A stretch of DNA of 64,000 nt from Bacteroidales bacterium. GTDB taxonomy: Bacteria > Bacteroidota > Bacteroidia > Bacteroidales > F082. Shown in pieces: positions 35,709 through 41,991 of this stretch (its first letter is position 1; each line of letters begins with the position of its first letter). Location: positions 1-64,000 of the forward strand of contig JAGCFU010000022.1 in the NCBI GenBank assembly GCA_017649945.1, read 5' to 3'. A program made the position numbers and the translations under genes. The notes under the pieces were generated by a model. That model made no database searches and was not told the origin of the DNA. It saw only the letters and a list, made by a program, of their open reading frames with translations.

Positions 35709-37187
35709 ATGGAACTAAACACTTCTTATTGCTCCGACAAGTATCAGTATACGATGGGCAAGTCGTTCTACGACAATGGGATGAAGGATAAACGCGCTGT
35801 TTTCAACCTCTTCTACCGCAAGGCTCCGGATACCAACAACTGGGCTGTGGTGAGTGGCGTGCGTGAGGTGCTGAAGATGGTGGAAGGCCTCGGAAAAGCT
35901 GACGAGAGCTTCTTCGAGCAGTTCCTGCCTGGCGAGGAATACGCCGAGGTGCGCAAATATTTCGCCAAGATGAAGTTCACCGGCAACATCTACGCCATGC
36001 GCGAGGGCGAGATAGCATTCCCGAAAGAGCCGATTATCACTATCGAAGGCCCGATTATCGAGGCACAAGTCTTAGAAACTCCCATGCTTTGCATCATGAA
36101 CCATCAGATGGCGGTGGCGACAAAGGCGTCGCGCGTGACACGCAGCACCACCAAGCCTATCAGCGAGTTCGGAAGCCGTCGCGCTCACGGTCCGTGGGCT
36201 GCCATCTACGGCGGAAAAGCGGCGGTCATCGGAGGATGCCAGAACACCTCCAACATCGTCACGGGAGCAGAGTTCGGATTCCCGGCATCAGGAACGATGG
36301 CGCATAGCTACGTCACATCGTTCGGCCCAACAGTGAAAGGCGAATACGAAGCGTTCGACAAATATATCAAGACACACAAAAACGAGGTGCTGATACTCCT
36401 CGTCGACACATACGACACCTTGAGATGCGGCGTCAAAAACGCTATCAAGGCATTCAAAGCCAACGGGATAGACGATTCTTATAAATTCGGCTACGGCATA
36501 CGTCTCGACAGCGGCGACCTCACCTATCTCTCGGTGAAAGCACGTGCAATGCTTGATGAGGCAGGTTTGAAAAACTGTAAGATTTTCGCCACCAACGCGT
36601 TAGACGAATACCTCATCACCGAACTGGAACGTCAAGGATGCATGGTCGACAGCTACGGCGTGGGCGACGCCATCGCTACAAGCAAGCACAACCCTTGTTT
36701 CGGCAACGTCTACAAGCTCGTGCAGGTCGACGACATGCCGGTTCTGAAACGTTCGGAAGAAAGCAGCAAGCTCATCAATCCCGGTTTCCAGATCACATAT
36801 CGTATCATCAGAAACAACAAATTCAAGATGGACGTCACTTGTCTGAGAGGCGACAAACTCTCGCAAGCCATTGAGAATCATGAGAATATCACTTTACGTG
36901 ACGAGATTGACCATCTGAAAACGACCACCTTCCCTGCCGGAAAATACGAATATCGCATATTGCAGCCGCAGGTGATGAAAGACGGCAAGGTAATCCTCGA
37001 GGATATCCCGATTATGGAGAAGCGAGCCTATTATCTCGACAACCTCTCTCACCTGGACGACACCGAGAAACGTCTCATCAATCCGCACTACTACAAATGC
37101 GACATTTCCGACGACCTTTACGATTTGAAGGAAAGATTGATTGAGAATATCGTGAAAGAGATTGAGGAATTTGAAAACGAAGAGTAA
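35709..37187 (+). CDS. pncB: nicotinate phosphoribosyltransferase
   Basis: This 492-residue enzyme converts nicotinate and PRPP to nicotinate mononucleotide in NAD salvage. It begins YCSDKYQYTMGKSFYDNG and contains SEFGSRRAHGP, VDTYDTLRCGVKN and GIRLDSGDLTYLSVKAR, the typical NAPRTase blocks, which set it apart from nicotinamide phosphoribosyltransferase. The window also encodes a nicotinamidase domain (20440-23037), the preceding step of the same pathway. The start after the promoter at 35682 fits the family's N-terminus. alaX follows after 5 bases. Confidence 0.9.
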   Translation: MELNTSYCSDKYQYTMGKSFYDNGMKDKRAVFNLFYRKAPDTNNWAVVSGVREVLKMVEGLGKADESFFEQFLPGEEYAEVRKYFAKMKFTGNIYAMREGEIAFPKEPIITIEGPIIEAQVLETPMLCIMNHQMAVATKASRVTRSTTKPISEFGSRRAHGPWAAIYGGKAAVIGGCQNTSNIVTGAEFGFPASGTMAHSYVTSFGPTVKGEYEAFDKYIKTHKNEVLILLVDTYDTLRCGVKNAIKAFKANGIDDSYKFGYGIRLDSGDLTYLSVKARAMLDEAGLKNCKIFATNALDEYLITELERQGCMVDSYGVGDAIATSKHNPCFGNVYKLVQVDDMPVLKRSEESSKLINPGFQITYRIIRNNKFKMDVTCLRGDKLSQAIENHENITLRDEIDHLKTTTFPAGKYEYRILQPQVMKDGKVILEDIPIMEKRAYYLDNLSHLDDTEKRLINPHYYKCDISDDLYDLKERLIENIVKEIEEFENEE

Positions 37188-37192
37188 ATACG

Positions 37193-37648
37193 ATGGACGA
37201 AATTATCAACGAGCACAACAAGAAGGAATATCCGCCGATGCACACTGCGGAGCACATCCTTAACGGCACCATGGTGAAGATGTGGGGCTGCAAACGCTCA
37301 TGCAAATCGCATGTCGAGCGCGAGAAATCCAAACTCGACTATGTGTTTCCCCGTGCGTTGACACCCGAAGAGATAAAATCCATCGAAGACCGCGTTAACG
37401 AGGTGATACAGAGCGACTTACCTATCACCATCGAATATGCTACCCAGGAAGAAGTGAAGAACCGTTTCGACATGGAGCGCCTTCCAGACAACGCCACCGA
37501 CACCGTCCGCATCGTGAAAGTCGGCGACTACGACGAATGCCTATGCGCCGGCGACCACGTGCAGCACACTGGAGAGATCGGGACATTCAGGATTACAAGC
37601 TCAAGATACCAAGACGGGATGTTGAGGCTGGTGTTCAGGTTGGGATAA
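37193..37648 (+). CDS. AlaX-like stand-alone tRNA editing protein
   Basis: This 151-residue protein matches the editing (second additional) domain of alanyl/threonyl-tRNA synthetases. The zinc ligands HTAEHILNG and CLCAGDHVQHTG form the HxxxH ... CxxxH signature. Such proteins hydrolyse mischarged Ser- or Gly-tRNA(Ala). It is 5 bases behind pncB and so in the same operon. The tRNA specificity cannot be read from the sequence. Confidence 0.85.
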   Translation: MDEIINEHNKKEYPPMHTAEHILNGTMVKMWGCKRSCKSHVEREKSKLDYVFPRALTPEEIKSIEDRVNEVIQSDLPITIEYATQEEVKNRFDMERLPDNATDTVRIVKVGDYDECLCAGDHVQHTGEIGTFRITSSRYQDGMLRLVFRLG

Positions 37649-37651
37649 GAA

Positions 37652-37975
37652 TTAATCTTGTTTCTTACCATATTTTGCTTGCTCTTCTGCCGCCATTAAT
37701 GGCGTTGTTTCCTCATTTTCAGGATACGTCACGATTTCAAAAAGATATTCAGGAGCAAATCCTATCTCATTGTTCCAATCTACAGTGAAAGGGTCTAATT
37801 TAAACGATCGGAAATAGTCTTTATCCTGCAATTTCTTGCAAATCCCTTTTTGCATCAAAGGAACAAAATCGACTACCCTAACCGCGCCGTTATTGAAAGT
37901 AAGGCAAAGCTTGTAATCTTCAATATATTCAGCGGCTGTAACAGCGATTCCATAGAATCTTGAGATTTCTGGCAT
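37652..37975 (-). CDS. DUF2442-domain protein
   Basis: This 107-residue protein has the DUF2442 pattern: DYKLCLTFNNGAVRVVDFVP, a DKDYFRSFKLD turn and a DWNNEIGFAPEYLFEI end. The first ten residues MPEISRFYGI look like the start of DUF4160, a domain usually encoded directly before DUF2442, so this may be a deletion product of a DUF4160-DUF2442 pair. Such pairs are often found near toxin-antitoxin-like loci; function unknown. The gene has a reverse -7 box at 37999-38006 and a HipB-box-like 12-mer at 37979-37990. Confidence 0.75.
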   Translation of the reverse strand: MPEISRFYGIAVTAAEYIEDYKLCLTFNNGAVRVVDFVPLMQKGICKKLQDKDYFRSFKLDPFTVDWNNEIGFAPEYLFEIVTYPENEETTPLMAAEEQAKYGKKQD

Positions 37976-37998
37976 AATTTTAAACTTTTAAAACTATC

Positions 37999-38006
37999 CA
38001 AAAGTA
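37999..38006 (-). promoter_or_regulatory. -7 box for the DUF2442 gene
   Basis: Reverse-strand TACTTTTG matches TAnnTTTG, 23 bases before the ATG. TTTAAACTTTTA (37979-37990), identical to the hipBA operator arm, lies between box and start. Confidence 0.5.
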
Positions 38007-38025
38007 CAATTAATTTTCAGACTTG

Positions 38026-38047
38026 CAGCCAGAAGGCTGATTTTTTT
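38026..38047 (+). terminator. terminator-like hairpin, forward strand
   Basis: CAGCC (38026-38030) pairs with GGCTG (38035-38039) around AGAA, followed by A and seven T. The nearest forward gene upstream is the AlaX gene ending at 37648, so it may stop pncB-alaX transcripts that run antisense through the DUF2442 gene. Confidence 0.55.
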
Positions 38048-38074
38048 GTAAATTATTTGAATAAAATATTTTTG

Positions 38075-38082
38075 TATCTTTG
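38075..38082 (+). promoter_or_regulatory. -7 box for the PBECR-like gene
   Basis: TATCTTTG followed by CA, 112 bases before the ATG at 38195. The 38083-38194 leader is long for this genome and AT-rich; no clear structure is seen in it. Confidence 0.5.
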
Positions 38083-38194
38083 CATCACGTAAAACAAAGA
38101 CTGAAATTGAGAGACCTTGTGCATTAATTGGCATAATCACAGTTTCATGTTTTTGTTTTCAAAAATTGATTTTGTAACTAAATATTTTTGAAAC

Positions 38195-38443
38195 ATGGAG
38201 ACAGGAGAATTTGGTCCAATTTACAGACAGTTTGAGAAGAAGCCTAAAGAGGCGATATTGTTTCTTAAGGAAAAGAAAAATGGAGAATGCATCAACGCTT
38301 TATGTGGAGATAAATTTATGCTAATTATAAAAACCAAATGGAATGACAAAAACAAACGGTTTGTTATGACAGCATTTGACTTAAGACCAATGTCAAGAAA
38401 AAATCCGAAACGAGCAGAAAAGGCACGAAAAAAGGGGATTTGA
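38195..38443 (+). CDS. short protein resembling a PBECR-type nuclease with the middle deleted
   Basis: This 82-residue basic protein begins METGEFGPIYRQFEKKPKEA and continues AILFLKEKKNGECINAL, which recalls the N-terminus of phage-type Barnase/EndoU/ColicinE5-RelE-like (PBECR) nuclease domains. Then comes a stretch (LIIKTKWNDKNKRFVMTAFD) like their C-terminal strands ending W-x-LTAFE. The central part, where family members carry the IGDIDLVWG region and His-rich helix, is missing. It is probably a decayed or miniature relative and catalytically dead. The match is from memory of the family and needs a profile search. Its stop codon lies inside a terminator hairpin, and a structured RNA faces it from the other strand. 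Confidence 0.5.
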   Translation: METGEFGPIYRQFEKKPKEAILFLKEKKNGECINALCGDKFMLIIKTKWNDKNKRFVMTAFDLRPMSRKNPKRAEKARKKGI

Positions 38444-38450
38444 TTCCCCT
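38428..38450. terminator. intrinsic terminator shared by the PBECR-like gene and a reverse-strand RNA
   Basis: AGGGGA (38433-38438) pairs with TCCCCT (38445-38450) around TTTGAT. On the reverse strand the stem is followed by a run of T (complement of 38428-38433), giving a strong terminator. On the forward strand the tail is CTTTATTT, which is weaker. The forward gene's stop codon TGA lies in the loop. Confidence 0.85.
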
Positions 38451-38570
38451 CTTTATTTCTAATCCGCTACCGTCATAAGGGCGAGCGTTGAATCGGTTTT
38501 ACTGGCAGGCCTGTTCCCTGCCAAACGGATTAGTATTTCTTCGTTACCCACGTTGTATGGCGAAACGACA
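38428..38570 (-). ncRNA. candidate structured small RNA, about 140 nt
   Basis: On the reverse strand a full promoter (TTTG at 38603-38606, 21 bases, TATTTTTG at 38574-38581) is followed by a stretch with no open frame but strong pairing, and ends in the terminator at 38428-38450. Helices seen in the RNA sense: a 5' hairpin TTCG-CCA...TGG...CGAA (about 38542-38565); a closing stem CTAATCCG/CGGATTAG (38526-38533 with 38459-38466); inside it the hairpin GGCAGG-GAACAGG-CCTGCC (38504-38522) and a possible ACCG/CGGT hairpin, giving a three-way junction. I cannot match it to tmRNA, SRP RNA, RNase P or a known riboswitch. Its 3' end overlaps the convergent gene's last bases. Confidence 0.7.
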
Positions 38571-38573
38571 CTG

Positions 38574-38606
38574 CAAAAATACAAAAGTTTTTATAATTTG
38601 AGCAAA
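38574..38606 (-). promoter_or_regulatory. complete -33/-7 promoter for the small RNA
   Basis: TTTG (complement of 38603-38606), a 21-base spacer and TATTTTTG (complement of 38574-38581) form the best two-box Bacteroidota promoter in the window. The start is expected near 38570. Confidence 0.7.
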
Positions 38607-38722
38607 AAAATTGTACTTCAAGACATTTTCACCCTGATGAGCTGGTTTTTCTAGCGCCAGCTAAAGTTCTTATAATGTACCCATTAATTGAGACTGCAAA
38701 TATAGTGAATTAAAGTGAAACA

Positions 38723-39121
38723 TCAAGCAGCTTCATGGGTACGGATTAATAATTTGTTGTTTTCGTATTTGCGCTCTGGGATTTCGTTGTCAATGCCCTG
38801 ATGGTGCCGTTCAGTGTTGTAATACTGCATGAACTTCTCAATTCCCTTCCGCAACTCAATGGCGTTATCACAAGGATTCAGGTAGATGTACTCGCGTTTG
38901 ATGGTACGCCAGAAGCGCTCAATCCAGATGTTGTCCTTCGCGCGTCCGCGACCATCCATGCTGAAGAACCTGTCCATCTTCTTTATCGCTTCTTCGTTTT
39001 CTGGTCTTTCGCCCTTAGGCTTGTAGTAAATGGCGTTGATGCTGACGCCCAACAGCTTGCATTGCTTCCGTATGCTTAGGCCTTTCCGCCCTTTTTGCAC
39101 AAGCGTCCTCTTCTTCCTCAT
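38723..39121 (-). pseudogene. IS3-family transposase OrfB, internally deleted
   Basis: Starting from ATG at 39121, which overlaps the orfA stop as ATGA, the frame encodes 132 residues. The N-terminal part RKGLSIRKQCKLLGVSINAI and the C-terminal part SMDGRGRAKDNIWIERFWRT...YYNTERHHQGIDNEIPERKY are clear OrfB pieces. They are joined at about 38950-38980 (KKMDRFFSMDGRG), so some 140-150 residues with the first two catalytic aspartates are missing in frame. The enzyme cannot be active. An upstream extension of this frame, to 39442, is only a shadow of orfA. Confidence 0.88.
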
Positions 39122-39414
39122 GTCAGGCCTAAACGCTTGCAGGCATCCTCGAAAAAATCCCGCTCGATGGTCAGCTCGCCGACCTTCTCCCGCAACTTCC
39201 TTATCGCCTTCTCGTCCTCCTCGCTCTTCTCGTCTCCCTTGCCACCGAATGCCTTCTCCATGTTCCTTATCGCCTCCTGCTTCCACTGTGTTATCTGGTT
39301 GGGGCTCACCTCGAACTCCTTCGACAGCTCGGCCAGCGTCTTTTGCTCCCTTATCGCGGCCAAGGCAACCATGGCCTTGAATTTGTTTGTGAATTTCCTT
39401 CGTTTTGTCGTCAT
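39118..39414 (-). CDS. IS3-family OrfA (DNA-binding part of transposase)
   Basis: This 98-residue protein has the usual OrfA helix-turn-helix (RKFTNKFKAMVALAAIREQK, LAELSKEFEVSPNQITQWKQ) and a leucine-zipper-like helix (IRKLREKVGELTIERDFFED). It is intact. It could still bind the element's ends and act as a repressor of related transposition, but the OrfB partner here is dead. Confidence 0.9.
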   Translation of the reverse strand: MTTKRRKFTNKFKAMVALAAIREQKTLAELSKEFEVSPNQITQWKQEAIRNMEKAFGGKGDEKSEEDEKAIRKLREKVGELTIERDFFEDACKRLGLT

Positions 39415-39533
39415 TTTCCCTAACGTTTTTTATCCCCTGCAAAACTACTCATTTTTCACATTAACTCATGCCCTCAATTTTGGGGTACATTATAATTACA
39501 ACTTTTTTCCGAAAAAGTCAACAATTTTATCAT

Positions 39534-39566
39534 AAAAAAAGACGTCACAAAATTATTGCAACGTCT
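39534..39566 (-). terminator. terminator of the rib operon
   Basis: On the reverse strand AGACGT (complement of 39561-39566) pairs with ACGTCT (complement of 39540-39545) around a 15-base loop, followed by a T run (39534-39540). It lies 40 bases past the ribH stop. Confidence 0.65.
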
Positions 39567-39573
39567 CCTCTAA

Positions 39574-39606
39574 AGCCTAATGGCTATTGGCTAATACCTA
39601 ATGGCT
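39574..39606. repeat. degenerate repeat of the TAGCCATTAGC family after ribH
   Basis: On the reverse strand it reads AGCCATTAGGTATTAGCC and then AATAGCCATTAGGC directly after the ribH stop. The units match those at 24436-24516 next to smpB. Confidence 0.65.
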
Positions 39607-40067
39607 CATATCTGTTTCAGCAGGTTCACCATCTCGATTGCGGTTGTCACTGCATCGTAGCCTTTGTTTCCTGCTTTTGAACCGGCTCTTTCAACGGCCT
39701 GTTCGATGCTGTCGGTGGTGAGAACACCAAAGATTACCGGCACTTCGGTCTGGAGACCTACTGTAGCGATGCCTTTTGTTGCCTCGTTAGCAACCATGTC
39801 GAAATGTGGTGTTGCGCCACGGATGACAGCGCCCAAGCACACGACGGCGTCGTATTTCTTGCTTGCAGCCATCTTCTTCGCCACGAGCGGAATCTCGAAA
39901 GCGCCCGGAACCCAAGCCACGTCGATGTTTTTCTCGTCGCCACCGTGACGTTTGAAAGCGTCGATGGCACCACCCAACAGCTTGTTGGTGATAATCTCGT
40001 TGAAACGGCCAGCAACGATAGCGATTTTCTGGCCTTCTGCTAATAATTTTCCTTCTAAAATGTTCAT
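39606..40067 (-). CDS. ribH: 6,7-dimethyl-8-ribityllumazine synthase
   Basis: This 153-residue enzyme condenses the ribityl-pyrimidinedione with dihydroxybutanone phosphate, the step before riboflavin. The active-site segments [48 protein letters not shown] and [15 protein letters not shown] are all present. It is the last gene of the rib operon, 50 bases after ribBA. Its stop borders an intergenic repeat. Confidence 0.95.
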   Translation of the reverse strand: MNILEGKLLAEGQKIAIVAGRFNEIITNKLLGGAIDAFKRHGGDEKNIDVAWVPGAFEIPLVAKKMAASKKYDAVVCLGAVIRGATPHFDMVANEATKGIATVGLQTEVPVIFGVLTTDSIEQAVERAGSKAGNKGYDAVTTAIEMVNLLKQI

Positions 40068-40108
40068 GTTTATTTAATTTAAAGATTTAATATTCAAAAT
40101 TTAAAATT

Positions 40109-40142
40109 AACTTCTAACTACTCACTTCTAACTCCTAACTCT
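40109..40142. repeat. short degenerate repeat (AACTTCTAACT type) at the end of ribBA
   Basis: The forward strand reads AACTTCTAACT, ACTCACTTCTAACT, CCTAACTC, i.e. copies of a CTAACT-based unit of about 10-14 bases. The ribBA stop codon and its last codons (ELGVRSE) are made of this repeat. Confidence 0.6.
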
Positions 40143-41344
40143 TTCACATGAAGCATGTGCCCCATCTTTTTATACTTTGTATATAAATAGAATGCGTCTT
40201 TTTCGTTACAGGTCATCTCAATAGGCTCACGACCTACGATTTCGATGCCGTATCCTTCCAAACCGCTGATTTTCATCGGGTTATTGGTCATCACGATGAT
40301 TTTTTTAGCACCTAAATCCGCTAAAATCTCAGCGCCAGTGCCGTAATCTCGTAAATCTGCAGCGAAACCGAGTGCAAGGTTAGCCTCTACGGTGTCCATT
40401 CCCTTGTCCTGCAAGGTATATGCTTTCAGCTTGTTAATCAAGCCGATGCCACGGCCTTCCTGACGGAGATAGAGCAACACTCCCCTGCCCTTCGCCTCGA
40501 TACGGCGCATCGCCTCCTGCAGCTGCTCGCCACAGTCGCAACGCATAGAGCCGAAAGCGTCGCCGGTCAAGCATTCTGAGTGCACACGGCATAAAACCGG
40601 TTCATTGGTGCTCAAATCGCCTTTCACCAGCGCCACATGATGCTCGCCAGTGATCTTATCGACGTAGCCTATAGCCTTGAAAGTGCCGTATTTTGTCGGA
40701 AGTTCGGCTTCAGTAACACGTTCAACCAAAACTTCTGTCTTGCGGCGGTATTTTATCAACTCTGCTATCGAAGTAATTATCAAGTTGTTAGCCTTCGCAA
40801 ACTGAATCAGCTCAGTGGTTCGCATCATGGTGCCGTCTTCGCGCATGATTTCGCAGCAGAGACCGCATTCCTTCAATCCTGCAAGGCGCATCAAATCGAC
40901 GGTAGCCTCTGTGTGACCGCCACGTTTCAAAACTCCACCCTGACGTGCCTCGAGCGGGAACATGTGTCCCGGACGACGGAAATCCTCAGGACGCGCTCCA
41001 TCTTCAACGACTTTCATAGCGGTAATGGAGCGTTCCACCGCCGAAATGCCTGTTGTGGTGTCTCTATAATCGATTGAAACAGTAAACGCAGTGCAGTGAT
41101 TGTCGGTATTTTCAGTTACCATCTGGTTGAGTTTCAATCGTTTGCATATCTCCGAACTCATCGGCATGCAAATCAAGCCTTTGCCGTATGACGCCATAAA
41201 ATTCACGTTCTCAACGGTCGCAAACTCAGCCGCACAAATCAAATCGCCTTCATTCTCGCGGTCAGGGTCATCGACAACGATGATCATCTTACCTGCGCGA
41301 AGGTCTTCCAAAGCTTCCTCAATAGTGTTAAAATCTTTGTTCAT
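40118..41344 (-). CDS. ribBA: bifunctional 3,4-dihydroxy-2-butanone 4-phosphate synthase / GTP cyclohydrolase II
   Basis: This 408-residue protein has the RibB domain first (about 1-200: [40 protein letters not shown]) and the RibA domain second (about 205-400). RibA has the zinc cysteines in [19 protein letters not shown] and the GTP site [11 protein letters not shown]. It starts both branches of riboflavin synthesis. The last residues ELGVRSE come from an intergenic repeat that runs into the gene. It follows ribE by 5 bases. Confidence 0.95.
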   Translation of the reverse strand: MNKDFNTIEEALEDLRAGKMIIVVDDPDRENEGDLICAAEFATVENVNFMASYGKGLICMPMSSEICKRLKLNQMVTENTDNHCTAFTVSIDYRDTTTGISAVERSITAMKVVEDGARPEDFRRPGHMFPLEARQGGVLKRGGHTEATVDLMRLAGLKECGLCCEIMREDGTMMRTTELIQFAKANNLIITSIAELIKYRRKTEVLVERVTEAELPTKYGTFKAIGYVDKITGEHHVALVKGDLSTNEPVLCRVHSECLTGDAFGSMRCDCGEQLQEAMRRIEAKGRGVLLYLRQEGRGIGLINKLKAYTLQDKGMDTVEANLALGFAADLRDYGTGAEILADLGAKKIIVMTNNPMKISGLEGYGIEIVGREPIEMTCNEKDAFYLYTKYKKMGHMLHVKELGVRSE

Positions 41345-41349
41345 CTATA

Positions 41350-41991
41350 TTAAAAATTATTGTCTTTCAATAAGTTAAGTAATCGTTCATCATTTCTTGC
41401 GGTGATATTTCCCACAAATTTCTCGATATATTTCCCGACGATGTCGTTCTCCAAATTCACGGTGTCGCCGATTTCTTTCTTGGTCAATGTCGTCTCGTCT
41501 TGAGTGTGCTGGATGATGGAAACGCCGAAGTCGAAACTGCTTACATCAGTGACTGTCAACGAAATACCGTCTATTGTGATGGAGCCTTTTTCAACGATAT
41601 ATTTCAAAATCTCAGGTCTCGTCTCAATTTTCACTCGTATCGCCTTGTCGTCACGAGTCATTTTTGAGATAACTCCGATACCGTCAATATGTCCCGAAAC
41701 TATATGTCCGCCGAAACGACCATTAGCTGGCATCGCACGTTCACAGTTCACTAAATCATTGATTCTCAAATCTTTGAAATTGGTACGATTCATCGTTTCA
41801 GGCATCACATCGGCAGTATAAGAGCCATTATCAAAGGTCGTAACCGTCAGGCAGACGCCGTTTGTGCAGATGCTGTCGCCTATATGGATGTCATCCAGAA
41901 TCTTCTGCACCGCGATTGTCAGCCTGATGCTGTTGGCATGCCTCGTTATCGCCTTCACCTTTCCAATTTCTTCAATTATTCCCGTGAACAT
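41350..41991 (-). CDS. ribE: riboflavin synthase alpha chain
   Basis: This 213-residue enzyme dismutates two lumazine molecules to riboflavin. Two homologous barrels are visible, each starting with a MFTGIIEEIG-like strand; the first carries GDSICTNGVCLTVT and the second GSITIDGISLTVTDV. HIVSGHIDGIG is also typical. It overlaps ribD by 16 bases, so the two are coupled. Confidence 0.94.
   Translation of the reverse strand: MFTGIIEEIGKVKAITRHANSIRLTIAVQKILDDIHIGDSICTNGVCLTVTTFDNGSYTADVMPETMNRTNFKDLRINDLVNCERAMPANGRFGGHIVSGHIDGIGVISKMTRDDKAIRVKIETRPEILKYIVEKGSITIDGISLTVTDVSSFDFGVSIIQHTQDETTLTKKEIGDTVNLENDIVGKYIEKFVGNITARNDERLLNLLKDNNF

Larger units (their letters stand above)
38676..39489 (-). 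mobile_element. internally deleted IS3-family insertion sequence
   Basis: The ends are inverted repeats: TGTACCCATTAATTGAG (38676-38692) against the complement of the right end at 39473-39489 (TGTACCCCAAAATTGAG), with three mismatches. TTATAA flanks both sides (38670-38675 and 39490-39495); being palindromic, it may be a target duplication or part of the repeat. The element is 814 bp, well under the roughly 1.2-1.3 kb of intact relatives, because the middle of orfB is gone. It sits between the small RNA and ribH. Confidence 0.88.

Noticed and set aside
38428..38570. tmRNA, SRP RNA, RNase P RNA or 6S RNA
   Set aside because: None of the conserved parts of these RNAs that I know, such as the SRP GGAAGCA loop or the tmRNA tRNA-like ends, are present; it is left as an unclassified candidate.
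38640..38662. Terminator at AGCTGG/CCAGCT
   Set aside because: The 6-bp stem has an 11-base loop and no T run follows on either strand.
39122..39442. Long reverse-strand frame reading upstream of OrfB
   Set aside because: It is a shadow of orfA in another frame; real OrfB sequence begins at the ATG at 39121.
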